Shown here in pieces: positions 36,774 through 44,651 of a stretch of DNA of 64,000 bases (its first letter is position 1; the number at the start of each line of letters is the position of its first letter). Location of the stretch: contig NZ_JACHJV010000001.1 of assembly GCF_014203855.1 (NCBI RefSeq), positions 1,178,001-1,242,000 of the forward strand, written 5' to 3'. The notes under the pieces are model-generated. The model searched no databases, was not told the DNA's origin, and was given only the letters and a program-made list of their open reading frames with translations. This DNA is from Kitasatospora kifunensis (GTDB taxonomy: Bacteria > Actinomycetota > Actinomycetes > Streptomycetales > Streptomycetaceae). Both the position numbers and the translations under genes were made by a program.

Positions 36774-36791
36774 ATGGGTTACGCCCACTGA
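36774..36791 (+). CDS. Pentapeptide precursor MGYAH (biarylitide-type minimal RiPP)
   Basis: ATG GGT TAC GCC CAC TGA: five codons and a stop. A strong ribosome-binding site, GAAGGGAG, lies 7 nt upstream, and a P450 gene follows after 93 bp. This matches the bytA/bytO layout of biarylitides, where an 18-bp gene encodes a pentapeptide such as M-R-Y-Y-H and a P450 cross-links Tyr3 to His5. Here the Y-x-H motif is kept (Tyr3, Ala4, His5), but position 2 is Gly instead of the Arg usual in described members. The peptide is too short for ordinary gene finders. The call rests on motif, ribosome-binding site and P450 context; expression is not shown. Confidence 0.8.
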   Translation: MGYAH

Positions 36792-36802
36792 AACAGCTAG
36801 CC

Positions 36803-36840
36803 GTTGCGGCCATGCCCGCGCACGTCGGCATGGCCGCAAC
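36803..36840 (+). promoter_or_regulatory. Attenuator-like hairpin between pentapeptide and P450 genes
   Basis: GTTGCGGCCATGCC (36803-36816) pairs perfectly with GGCATGGCCGCAAC (36827-36840) across a 10-nt loop, starting 11 nt after the pentapeptide stop. GTTGCGG occurs once more just after. Such a hairpin could let many precursor transcripts end or be stabilised while fewer continue into the P450 gene. Confidence 0.7.
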
Positions 36841-36884
36841 GCCGTTGCGGTCCACAGGCACAGCACACACGAAGGAGGCCGGCC

Positions 36885-38072
36885 ATGGCCGCGCAGGCGC
36901 AGGCGCAGGCACTGCGGGATCCGATCTACAACCCGCTGGCGCCGGAAGTCATCGCCGACCCCTACCCCTTCTACCGGCGGCTCCGTGAACACAACCGGGT
37001 CTACTGGCACGCGGTGCTGAACTCCTGGGTGCTCACCGGATACGAGGAATGCCGGCAGGTCCTGGGTGACACGGCAGCCTTCGGCTCGGACTTCCGCAGG
37101 GTCGGTGCCCAGATCCCCGAAGCCCAGCTGAACGTGCAGTCCCTGGACCCGCCCGAACACGGCGCGATCCGGCACCTGCTCGTCACCGCGCTCCACGAAC
37201 AGTCGCCCGCGGCGATGGCCGACCGGGTGACCGAGATCGCCACGGCACACGTCTCGGCGCTGCGTGGGCAAGGCCGCCCGGTCGACCTGGTCCAGCAGTT
37301 CGCGCGGCCCGTCGCACTGCGCACCATGAGCGAGTTCCTCGGGGTCGCATCGCCCGACGGCCCACAGTTCGAAGAACTGTCGAACGCCATCGTGCGCAGC
37401 ATGGACGCCGGCCTCGATCCGAGCCGCGCGGAACCGGGGACCCAGGCCCGGGGCGAACTCAGCCGGCTCGTCGGTGAGTGGCTGCGTGACACCGACGGTG
37501 CCGGTTTCATCGGGGCGGCACGACGGGCGGCTCTTGCCTCGCCGCAGGTGCCGCCGTCGCTGCTGGCGAACTCGCTGCGCGCGGTTCTCCACGCCGGGTA
37601 CGAGTCGGTGAGCCGTCTGCTGGGCAATGCGCTGGCACGGCTGGTCGCGAACCCCGCGCTGCTCGCGGGAGCCGGCGACCCGGTGCGACTCGACGGGCTG
37701 ATCGAGGAACTGATCCGGCTGGACGGACCGGTGCAAGCCGATGCGCGCGTTGCCACCCAGGACCGCGTCGTGGGCGCAGAGAAGATCCGCCGGGGCGAGG
37801 TCGTCGTCCTGTTCCTCGCGGCGGCCAACCGTGACCCCGGCGTCTTCGCCCACCCCGATGACGTCGATCCAGGGCGACGCAGGGGCGTTCACGTGGCGTT
37901 CGGCCGAGGCGCTCACGCGTGTCTGGGTGCGAGCCTGGCCACTGCGCAGCTGCGAGCCGTTCTCACGGCGCTGTCCGGCTCAGGTCTCAGCCTCACCGCG
38001 GCCGCGGCGCCGGTGTTCGACCTGACCGCGACCCTGCGTGGACCGCACTCCCTGCCCGTGTTCGTCCACTGA
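36885..38072 (+). CDS. Cytochrome P450, probable peptide cross-linking enzyme
   Basis: A 395-aa bacterial P450. The I-helix has H-A-G-Y-E-S, the K-helix E-E-L-I-R (ExxR, E275/R278), and the heme loop F-G-R-G-A-H-A-C-L-G with the Cys ligand at 346. GAAGGAGG lies 6 nt before ATG 36885. The gene directly follows the pentapeptide MGYAH gene. By analogy with BytO and related enzymes it would form a C-C or C-N bond between Tyr3 and His5. Electrons would come from a ferredoxin and reductase encoded elsewhere; none is in the window. The methyltransferase gene follows after 76 bp. Confidence 0.9.
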   Translation: MAAQAQAQALRDPIYNPLAPEVIADPYPFYRRLREHNRVYWHAVLNSWVLTGYEECRQVLGDTAAFGSDFRRVGAQIPEAQLNVQSLDPPEHGAIRHLLVTALHEQSPAAMADRVTEIATAHVSALRGQGRPVDLVQQFARPVALRTMSEFLGVASPDGPQFEELSNAIVRSMDAGLDPSRAEPGTQARGELSRLVGEWLRDTDGAGFIGAARRAALASPQVPPSLLANSLRAVLHAGYESVSRLLGNALARLVANPALLAGAGDPVRLDGLIEELIRLDGPVQADARVATQDRVVGAEKIRRGEVVVLFLAAANRDPGVFAHPDDVDPGRRRGVHVAFGRGAHACLGASLATAQLRAVLTALSGSGLSLTAAAAPVFDLTATLRGPHSLPVFVH

Positions 38073-38076
38073 CCCG

Positions 38077-38118
38077 ACCGGCCGTTCCCCTGGATCTACC
38101 GGCCGTTCCCCTGGATCT
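38077..38118 (+). repeat. Tandem 21-bp direct repeat between P450 and methyltransferase
   Basis: Two perfect adjacent copies of ACCGGCCGTTCCCCTGGATCT (38077-38097 and 38098-38118), followed by a partial CTGGATCTTC. It probably arose by recent slippage; it could also alter spacing or folding of the mRNA between the two genes. Confidence 0.85.
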
Positions 38119-38148
38119 TCTGGATCTTCGAGCGAAGGACCTGCCACC

Positions 38149-39156
38149 GTGGAACCCGAGCGCAGCCCAGCCGGACACCTCGTCGCCCTCCTGGACAGCC
38201 ATATCATCACCCAACTCATCGCATCCGCAGTCCGGTTCAAGATCCCGGACCAGCTGGCCGGCCGGACGCTGACGGACGAGCAGCTCAGCGCAGCCACCGG
38301 TATCGGCGTCCCCGTGCTGCGCCGCTACCTGCGCGCACTGCAAGGGCTCGGACTGGTCGAGGAGGTCGGCGCAGCCCAGTACCGGGGCACCGCACTCGCG
38401 GACCTGCTCCGCAGCGACTCCGGTTCCCTCCACGGACATTCACTGATGGCGGGGGACGACTACTACGGCGCCTGGGCCGAGTTGGACCACGCCCTGCGAT
38501 CCGGTGAGTCGGCGTTCGAGCACCGCTACCGGGGCTCGCTGTGGGACCGGCTGAACGAGCAGAGCCAGGTCGCAGAGTCCTTCACCCGCACCATGCAGTG
38601 GAACAGCGAACGCGCCCTCGACGAGGTCCTCGGCCTGTACGACTTCTCGGCGGCCGGGACCATCGCCGATCTCGGCGCAGGACACGGCACGCTGACGGCC
38701 GGACTGCTCGACCGCCATCCGCAGTTGCGCGCCATCGTGCTGGAACAACCCGCCGTCATCGAGCACGCCCGCCGAGCGCTCACGGAGGCGGGCCTGTCCG
38801 ACCGCTGCGACTTCGTCGCAGGGGACCTGCTGCACGAGATTCCGCGCGGCGCCGACCTCTACCTGCTCAAGTCGGTGATCCACAACTGGAACGACGAGAG
38901 CGCGCTGCGGATCCTGCGCAACTGCCGGGCCGCGATCGGCACGACGGGCCGGCTGCTCGTCATCGAACGCGTCACGGACACCACCGACCTGCTCAACGCC
39001 GCGATCCGGGACCTGAGCATGCTGGTGCTGTTCGGCAGCCAGGAGCGCAGCCAGGAGGAGTACGCATCCCTGCTGGCGGACGCCGGGTTCGTGCTGACCC
39101 GGGCGGTCACCGGCCCCACCGGCATCTGCGTCCTGGAAGCCGTTCCCGCACCATGA
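38149..39156 (+). CDS. SAM-dependent O-methyltransferase (natural-product type)
   Basis: A 335-aa protein of the dimeric O-methyltransferase family used in natural-product pathways. The N-terminal winged-helix dimerisation domain spans about 1-100. The SAM-binding motif I is I-A-D-L-G-A-G-H-G, and the catalytic region contains L-K-S-V-I-H-N-W-N-D-E. The GTG start at 38149 has GAAGGACC 8-9 nt upstream. Plausible targets are a tyrosine phenol or another group of the cross-linked peptide, but the link to the pentapeptide is inferred from gene order only. It is the last gene of the cluster on this strand. Confidence 0.85.
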   Translation: MEPERSPAGHLVALLDSHIITQLIASAVRFKIPDQLAGRTLTDEQLSAATGIGVPVLRRYLRALQGLGLVEEVGAAQYRGTALADLLRSDSGSLHGHSLMAGDDYYGAWAELDHALRSGESAFEHRYRGSLWDRLNEQSQVAESFTRTMQWNSERALDEVLGLYDFSAAGTIADLGAGHGTLTAGLLDRHPQLRAIVLEQPAVIEHARRALTEAGLSDRCDFVAGDLLHEIPRGADLYLLKSVIHNWNDESALRILRNCRAAIGTTGRLLVIERVTDTTDLLNAAIRDLSMLVLFGSQERSQEEYASLLADAGFVLTRAVTGPTGICVLEAVPAP

Positions 39157-39338
39157 CCGCTCACGAGTACTCATGGCCCGCTGCACGCGCGCTGTGGCCT
39201 CGGCGAGTAGCGAGGTGTGCAGGGCCTGGGCCTGCAAGAGCGCGACAGTGACGGTCAGCCAGCTTGCGAACCAATTTTTCATATAGTCACACCCCGGCGC
39301 TATTGTCAGGCTCCAGATAGACGGGGGAGGGGCCGACC

Positions 39339-40070
39339 ATGGCGATCGAGTTGCCGGACGAAGTCGTGTCCATGCTGCAGTTCATCGGGGTGAACTGGCC
39401 CCAGGTGAACGAGGACAAGGTGCGCGAGTTCGCCACGCACGTGCGGACGTTCGCGAACAACGTGCACGACACACACCAGGATTCGACGGCGACGGTCAAG
39501 CAGCTCAGCGAGGTCTACCAGGGCGCGTCGTACGACGCGCTCATCAAGCGGTGGGCCGAGCTGTCGAACAGTCACATGAACGACCTGGTGACCGCCTGCC
39601 ACACGGTGGCGGACGCACTGGACGTGGCGGCCGGCGTCATCGTGGGGATGAAGCTCCAGGCGATCGAGGAACTGACCGTCATGGCGATCACCTTCGTCGC
39701 CGACCAAGCGGCCGCGGTGGCCACCTTCGGTCTCGCCGAGGCCGGCCTGGTCCTGCTCGAGGAGGCTGTGACGGGCGTGGTCAACTACCTGGAGCAGCAG
39801 CTCGAGCAGTACATCATCGGCCAGGTGATCGAGGCCGCGATCACTCCGCTGGCGGAGGTCGTCGGCAAGGCGGTGAGCGGTCTCGTGTACAAGGGCGCGG
39901 AGGCCGCGATGGGCCTGCCCGGCGACGGCGGCAGCGGAACGCCGACGAGCTTCAGCATCCACCCGCAGGCCATGCTGGTCCACGCGGAGACCATGCACGG
40001 GCACGCCGAGACGGTGGCCGCCCACGCCGAGGACCTCCGCGGCAAGCTCGCGCAGGTGGACTTCTCATGA
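39339..40070 (+). CDS. WXG-like secretion protein, CpnT-N/ESX type
   Basis: A 243-aa protein. The helical N-terminus has W-P-Q-V-N-E-D-K-V-R-E-F-A-T-H-V, with Y-Q-G-A-S-Y-D-A-L in the turn region, as in the WXG100-like N-terminal domain of CpnT-type toxins. A hydrophobic, Ala/Val-rich middle (about 100-190) and a C-terminal His-rich helix follow. GGGGGAGGGG precedes ATG 39339. The stop overlaps the start of the deaminase toxin (ATGA at 40067). It is the presumed secretion partner; the toxin has no WXG domain of its own. Confidence 0.75.
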   Translation: MAIELPDEVVSMLQFIGVNWPQVNEDKVREFATHVRTFANNVHDTHQDSTATVKQLSEVYQGASYDALIKRWAELSNSHMNDLVTACHTVADALDVAAGVIVGMKLQAIEELTVMAITFVADQAAAVATFGLAEAGLVLLEEAVTGVVNYLEQQLEQYIIGQVIEAAITPLAEVVGKAVSGLVYKGAEAAMGLPGDGGSGTPTSFSIHPQAMLVHAETMHGHAETVAAHAEDLRGKLAQVDFS

Positions 40071-41053
40071 GCAACCAGGTCAACAAGGCCCTGGCGGACA
40101 GCGCCAAGAAGGTCGTCAAGGCTGTCGCCGACGACGGCGCGAAGGCGGTCAAGGACTTCTACCACTCCACTGCCAACAACCTGAAGAAGGTCGCGACCAA
40201 TACGGCCGAAACCGACGCGAAGCACTCCGAGGAGCTCCTCAAGATCCATCCTCGGGAGCCGAGCCGCGACGAGCTCCGCAAAGCGCTGGACGAGGACGGC
40301 GCGAAGCCCGTCTACCTGCTGGGCGACCGGGGGAAGGTCCAGAAGCTGACCTCGAAGGGGCCGGTCGACCTGACCGAGGAGGACCGGAAACTGCTGGGCG
40401 CGCCGCTGAAGCTGGCCGGCGCCAACAAGGACACGCTTCCGCAGCGCCCGAAGAATCCCCACAATCCCTATGCGTGGCCGGAGAGCACTCCCGAGGAAAA
40501 AGCGGCCCGCCCACGCAAGAAATCCACCGAGGTGCCGGTCAACGGCGACGAGCTGTCCCGTGCCACCAGCCTGGCGCGGCACGAGGCGGTGTCCAAGCGG
40601 GAGGCCGGGAGCTACGGCAACTACGGGCCGCGCAGCAAAGGCGTGAAAGGCGGGGAGCAGGTATTCCGGAGCAACAACTACGCCGCTGTCCGCGTCGCCT
40701 ATCACGACGGCGAGAAGGAACGGGAGTTCATCCTCGTCGGCCGCAGCAGCAACCCGGTGCACTCGGAAAAGGTGCTCGGCATACCATTCCTGGAGAACGG
40801 CACCGCCCACCACATCAAGGACCTCTATACCGAGCGCGCGCCCTGCAGTGAAAGCAGCGACTGTTCGGCATGGGTGCAGAAATTCATGCCTCATGTGAAT
40901 GTCACGCACAGTATCGAATACGGGCCGGGTGATGATTCCGTGGCCCGCGGGAACCGCGAGATGGAGGACCGCCTCAACCGGATGCTCCCCGGATTGCGGC
41001 ACCCGAGCAGGAGCCCCTGGACGAACTTCAAGGGCCTGCATCCGAGCCACTGA
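40067..41053 (+). CDS. Nucleic-acid deaminase-type polymorphic toxin
   Basis: A 328-aa protein. The Lys-rich N-terminus leads to a C-terminal deaminase-fold domain (about 170-328). H-S-E (H232, E234) and P-C-x5-C (C260, C266) form the zinc/catalytic set of the cytidine deaminase superfamily. Several such domains are toxins that deaminate DNA, RNA or nucleotides. The C-terminus ends in G-L-H-P-S-H. The WXG-like gene upstream overlaps by 4 bp, and a SUKH-4 immunity gene follows after 59 bp. The 41.05-41.11 kb gap is notably AT-richer. Confidence 0.75.
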   Translation: MSNQVNKALADSAKKVVKAVADDGAKAVKDFYHSTANNLKKVATNTAETDAKHSEELLKIHPREPSRDELRKALDEDGAKPVYLLGDRGKVQKLTSKGPVDLTEEDRKLLGAPLKLAGANKDTLPQRPKNPHNPYAWPESTPEEKAARPRKKSTEVPVNGDELSRATSLARHEAVSKREAGSYGNYGPRSKGVKGGEQVFRSNNYAAVRVAYHDGEKEREFILVGRSSNPVHSEKVLGIPFLENGTAHHIKDLYTERAPCSESSDCSAWVQKFMPHVNVTHSIEYGPGDDSVARGNREMEDRLNRMLPGLRHPSRSPWTNFKGLHPSH

Positions 41054-41112
41054 TACCGAATGCTATAGTACCGGCGTCACCAATCTGATTCTCGTTCACT
41101 TCGACGGAAAGC

Positions 41113-41697
41113 ATGGAATTCATGAGCCCGCTGATCGATCGTGCCGGAATGGAGGAGGTCTTCACCCCCGAGGAGCTCCTCACCTCAGCGGACGAGCTGC
41201 TCACCGGCATCGCTCATGAGCCGACCCGGGCGTTCCTGCGAGACGTCGGCCTCCCCGACCGCGGGGGGTGGTTCGAGTCCGAGCCGAACCTCTCGGAGGG
41301 TGAGGTGCAGATCGGGGGTGAGGCCTGGCAGCAGGTCGCGGAGCAGTATCCCAACTGCCCGTTCGACATGTCGGTGTGGCTGACCCTCGGCGGCATCGCG
41401 ATGGACAGCGTCATGGTGGACACCGTGACCGGCGCCGTGTACTGCATTCCGGACGGAGGGCGTCCGCACCTGCTGAACAGCAGCGTCGACGCGCTGGCGT
41501 ACTTCCTGCACGCCCTCGAGGTCGAGCGCGAGGCGTACGACCTCGAGGAGCAGGCCGATCCCGACGTGGTCGACCCGGAAGGAGCGGAGGAGCGACTGCT
41601 CGACCTGATGCGCGCGGCCGACCCGGTGGCGATGGAGAACCCCCAGTCGTCCTGGTACACGGTCCTGCGGTACGTCCGGAATCTGATGGACTACTAG
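41113..41697 (+). CDS. SUKH-4 family immunity protein
   Basis: A 194-aa acidic protein. The family pattern is visible: L-P-x-x-x-G-W-F near residue 50, I-A-M-D-S-V-M-V-D-T-V-T-G-A-V-Y and L-N-S-S-V-D-A-L-A-Y-F-L-H-A-L (about 118-135). SUKH proteins neutralise diverse toxins, including deaminases, by direct binding. Position right after the deaminase toxin makes that its likely target. Confidence 0.82.
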   Translation: MEFMSPLIDRAGMEEVFTPEELLTSADELLTGIAHEPTRAFLRDVGLPDRGGWFESEPNLSEGEVQIGGEAWQQVAEQYPNCPFDMSVWLTLGGIAMDSVMVDTVTGAVYCIPDGGRPHLLNSSVDALAYFLHALEVEREAYDLEEQADPDVVDPEGAEERLLDLMRAADPVAMENPQSSWYTVLRYVRNLMDY

Positions 41698-41765
41698 GGC
41701 CTGTCCAGCAGGACCTACGCTGCGAAGTACGGCAACGACACCCTCGGTGTTCATAGGAGCATGAC

Positions 41766-42611
41766 GTGACATCTTCCGCCGAGCGCTTCACCCGTTTCGC
41801 CACCCGGTTCGGAGAATCGGGACTGCGCCGATTCGGGTCCGAAGCCGGTGCGCAACTCACTGACCTGGTCGTGCCGTTGCGCGTGCTCCCGTACTTCCAC
41901 ACGCTGCCCGAGGAGTCGTCCTCGCTGCGCGCCTACGCGCAGGAGGCGGGTCAGCGACTGGACGAGGCTCAGCTCTCCTGGGCGCGGCTGGGGTCCGACC
42001 GGGCCTTCGACCTCTGCGTGACTCCCGGGGGCGAGGTCAGGGCGGCTCTCCTCGGCTACGACGAGCCCGAACGCTTCGTCAACTCGAACCCCGAAGCCTT
42101 CGCCGACGGCCTGCTCCTCCTCGACGTCCTGCTGGAGTCCGTGGCCGCCGCGCAGACCCCCACCGAGGCAGCCGCCGCGTTCCGGGCCACCGAGCAGGCG
42201 CTCCAGGGTGCCGATCCGCAGGCGTTCGCCGACCCGGAGCACTGGTGGCCGCTGGTCCTGGAGGACATCCGCACGACGGCCAGTGTCGAGTGCTACGCCA
42301 CCTTCGAGTTCGCCGCTCCGGACGGTGTGCGGCACCTGGTGACCCGGTCCGGCGGGGTCGGCGTGCACCCCGAGCAGCAGGTCTGGTCGGACCTGCACGC
42401 GGCCGGCGTCGAGCCCGAGCAGGTGACCCGCATCCACACGGAGCTCGAGGCCTGCTTCATGCCGGGCCACTACTGCTCCATGTGGCTGGCGATGATGTTC
42501 CCCGAGGCGACACTGACCCACAACGTGTCGACGGGCGAGACGGCGGCGGAGCGGGCGGCGGCGATCGAGAAGCTCCGGCAGGCCACCGACCGGAACAGCA
42601 ACGGCGGCTGA
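41766..42611 (+). CDS. SUKH-4 domain fused to a deaminase-like domain
   Basis: A 281-aa protein from GTG 41766 with AGGAG upstream. The N-terminal half has the SUKH-4 pattern, including F-V-N-S-N-P-E-A-F-A-D-G-L-L-L-L-D. The C-terminal half has H-T-E (H224, E226) and E-A-C-F-M-P-G-H-Y-C (C230, C237), the zinc and proton-shuttle residues of a nucleic-acid deaminase fold. One chain thus combines an immunity-type and a toxin-type domain. It could be a self-inhibited enzyme, an immunity protein with a catalytic accessory domain, or a decoy. It follows the stand-alone SUKH-4 gene in the same operon. Confidence 0.78.
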   Translation: MTSSAERFTRFATRFGESGLRRFGSEAGAQLTDLVVPLRVLPYFHTLPEESSSLRAYAQEAGQRLDEAQLSWARLGSDRAFDLCVTPGGEVRAALLGYDEPERFVNSNPEAFADGLLLLDVLLESVAAAQTPTEAAAAFRATEQALQGADPQAFADPEHWWPLVLEDIRTTASVECYATFEFAAPDGVRHLVTRSGGVGVHPEQQVWSDLHAAGVEPEQVTRIHTELEACFMPGHYCSMWLAMMFPEATLTHNVSTGETAAERAAAIEKLRQATDRNSNGG

Positions 42612-42614
42612 GTC

Positions 42615-44363
42615 GTGACGCTCCCTCACTCCGACGTTCCGTCCGCCGCCGGCACCCGGGAGGGCGACCTCGCCCCGCGCCTGCTGGCCTGGGCCGGCGA
42701 CAGCTCCGGACACCCCCGGGCGGCGCTGGTCGTCGGCCCGCGCGGCGCCGGCAAGAGCCGGCTGCTGGCCTGGCTGGTCGCGCAGGGAGCCGACACCCCG
42801 GCGGTGACGGTGCACGCCGTGGGTCTGGCGGCCGGGCAGACCGCCCGCACGCTGGCGTGGCAGCTCGGCCGGGACCTGGGCTACGGTCCCCTCGATCCCG
42901 AGCAGTTGACCGGACGTATAGCCACCGATCCGCGGCCGGTGCGGCTCGTCATCGCCGATCTGCACCGCGCGGGGCGCTACCCGCACCGCTCCCCACGGAA
43001 CACCGGGACGGCCGTGCTCACCGACCTGCTCCTCCCGCTGCTCGCCCTCCCGCACGTGCGGATGGCGATCGAGACGGACACCGCCGACCTGGCTGGCCTT
43101 GAGCACGACGCCCTCGTCCTCAATCTCCCAAGCGGTGCCTCCCACGGTGCCTCCCACGGTGCCTCCCCCGATGCCTCCCCCCAGGAGACGGACGCGCCGC
43201 CCCACCCCGGCGCCGACACACCGGGGCAGGACTGGCGCCTGGTCGACCCGTCGACCCGCGAGCAGGCGCTCGACCGGGCGATGGTCGCCGGCACCGCTCC
43301 CACCCTGATCGCCGACCCCGGCTACCTGGTGCACGGTCCGGTCACCGCGATCACCGCCGCCCTCGCCGACGACAGTCTCCGGGTGCCGCGCCGGCTCCGC
43401 TCGGTGTGGGACGCGGCCGCACCCGCACTGTCCGACCCGCACCTCCCGGACCACACCCGCGCGGCCGTCCTGCACGCGGCTGCGGTCGGCCGGGACGACC
43501 GGCTCGCCGAGTACCTGCGGCCGCTCGTCCAACCGAAGCCCTGGGCCACGCGCTGGTCGCTCCCGCACCGACCCGCGAACGCCGTCGCCCTCCTCTCCCC
43601 CGGCGCCGGCTCGCCCCCCGCCACGGCCGTCGCGGCGGACCCGCTCGGCCGCCTCACCCAACTCTCGCTCTCCGACGGCCGGGTGACGGGACGCTTCACA
43701 CCCGAACCGCCCTGGACGCCGGCCGCGCTTGCGACGGCGGCCCCGGACTGCCTGCTGGCGCTGGACCGCTCGGGCGCGCTGCGGCCCGTCCCGGTGACCG
43801 CCGACGCGGCCGTTCCGCTCGCGCTCAACCGGCTGATCCTCCATCACAACGCGGCCTCCCTGATCTCCGACGCGCACCGGCCGACCGCCCTGGCCGTCGC
43901 GGGCCGCCACCTCGCGGTGGGCGACCGGGAGGGCACGGTGCACCTCTGGCGCCGCAACGACCTGCTGGCCGAGCCCACCACCGTGCGGCTGCACAACTCG
44001 GCCGTCACCGCGCTGGCCTGCCTCGAAACCCCCGACGGCCGCACCGCCCTCGTGGTGACCGGCGGACTGGACGGCACCATCCGCCTCTGGGACTCCGACG
44101 CCGGAAGCCCCCTGCCCGAGCCGCTCCACCGCCGCCGCGCCGTGCCGACCGCGCTCGCCCTCACCGAGACGCCCACCGGCCTCCTGCTCGCTGCCGCCTG
44201 GTCCGACCGTCAGCTCCACCTCACCCTGCTGCCCAGCGGACACCAGACAGCACTCCTGACCCTGTCCCCGATCGAGGCGCTCGCCGCCACCGCCGACGGA
44301 CTGATCGTCACGGTCGGGCCCGGTGGGGTCCAGTGCACGGAGACGGGCTTCTTCCCTGCGTAG
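42615..44363 (+). CDS. STAND-type ATPase with WD40-like repeats
   Basis: A 582-aa protein from GTG 42615. The P-loop is G-P-R-G-A-G-K-S (41-48), with an acidic Walker B-like L-V-I-A-D-L-H. A low-complexity linker of G-A-S-H repeats (about 174-186) follows. The C-terminal part contains WD40 blades (G-T-V-H-L-W-R and G-T-I-R-L-W-D-S-D). STAND proteins act as signal-dependent switches. It starts 4 bp after the SUKH/deaminase gene, so it belongs to that module and may sense a trigger or hold the effector inactive. Confidence 0.8.
   Translation: MTLPHSDVPSAAGTREGDLAPRLLAWAGDSSGHPRAALVVGPRGAGKSRLLAWLVAQGADTPAVTVHAVGLAAGQTARTLAWQLGRDLGYGPLDPEQLTGRIATDPRPVRLVIADLHRAGRYPHRSPRNTGTAVLTDLLLPLLALPHVRMAIETDTADLAGLEHDALVLNLPSGASHGASHGASPDASPQETDAPPHPGADTPGQDWRLVDPSTREQALDRAMVAGTAPTLIADPGYLVHGPVTAITAALADDSLRVPRRLRSVWDAAAPALSDPHLPDHTRAAVLHAAAVGRDDRLAEYLRPLVQPKPWATRWSLPHRPANAVALLSPGAGSPPATAVAADPLGRLTQLSLSDGRVTGRFTPEPPWTPAALATAAPDCLLALDRSGALRPVPVTADAAVPLALNRLILHHNAASLISDAHRPTALAVAGRHLAVGDREGTVHLWRRNDLLAEPTTVRLHNSAVTALACLETPDGRTALVVTGGLDGTIRLWDSDAGSPLPEPLHRRRAVPTALALTETPTGLLLAAAWSDRQLHLTLLPSGHQTALLTLSPIEALAATADGLIVTVGPGGVQCTETGFFPA
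43134..43169 (+). repeat. 12-bp tandem repeat coding G-A-S-H
   Basis: Three copies of GGTGCCTCCCAC, the third with a CCC end, inside the linker of the STAND protein. Slippage here could change linker length in steps of four residues without loss of frame. Confidence 0.75.
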
Positions 44364-44490
44364 CACGGCGCGGGGCCCGCACCGCCAGCCGAGCACTACG
44401 CCCCCGCCAGCGCGTGTCCCACCAGCTCCAACACTCCCACCGCCCCCGACCGCCGTGGGGTAGCGGTCTGCGTCTGCGCCTGCCGACGCA

Positions 44491-44543
44491 GGATCAGCAC
44501 GCGGATCGAGCGGACGGTGGGCGGGCGACCCGGTTGCTTCGGC
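44491..44543 (-). mobile_element. Transposase fragment (copy 3 of a recurring family)
   Basis: About 50 bp (GATCAGCACGCGGATCGAGC onward) nearly identical to 17034-17085. It encodes P-K-Q-P-G-R-P-P-T-V-R-S-I-R on the minus strand. It has no other transposase sequence around it and sits between the STAND gene and the TetR operator. Confidence 0.65.
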
Positions 44544-44613
44544 CGACGGGCGCAACGTCCCTGCCCGCCTTCGGATTTCAGTATCCGCGGAGCGTGTCCG
44601 CCGGGTTGCCGGC

Positions 44614-44651
44614 CTTACTCAGGCGAGGTAATAATTACCTATGCGAGTAAG
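44614..44651. promoter_or_regulatory. Nested palindromic operator overlapping the TetR start codon
   Basis: AGGTAAT-A-ATTACCT (44626-44640) is perfect and ends at the base before ATG 44641. Outer arms CTTACTC (44614-44620) and GAGTAAG (44645-44651) extend it into the coding sequence. The AT-rich palindrome is a typical TetR-family binding site. It leaves no space for a Shine-Dalgarno, so translation may be leaderless and repression autoregulatory. Confidence 0.75.

Noticed and set aside
41751..44555. A 934-codon minus-strand open frame opposite the SUKH/STAND genes
   Set aside because: It is Gly/Arg/Val-rich shadow sequence produced by GC-biased third positions of the plus-strand genes; it has no domain motifs.
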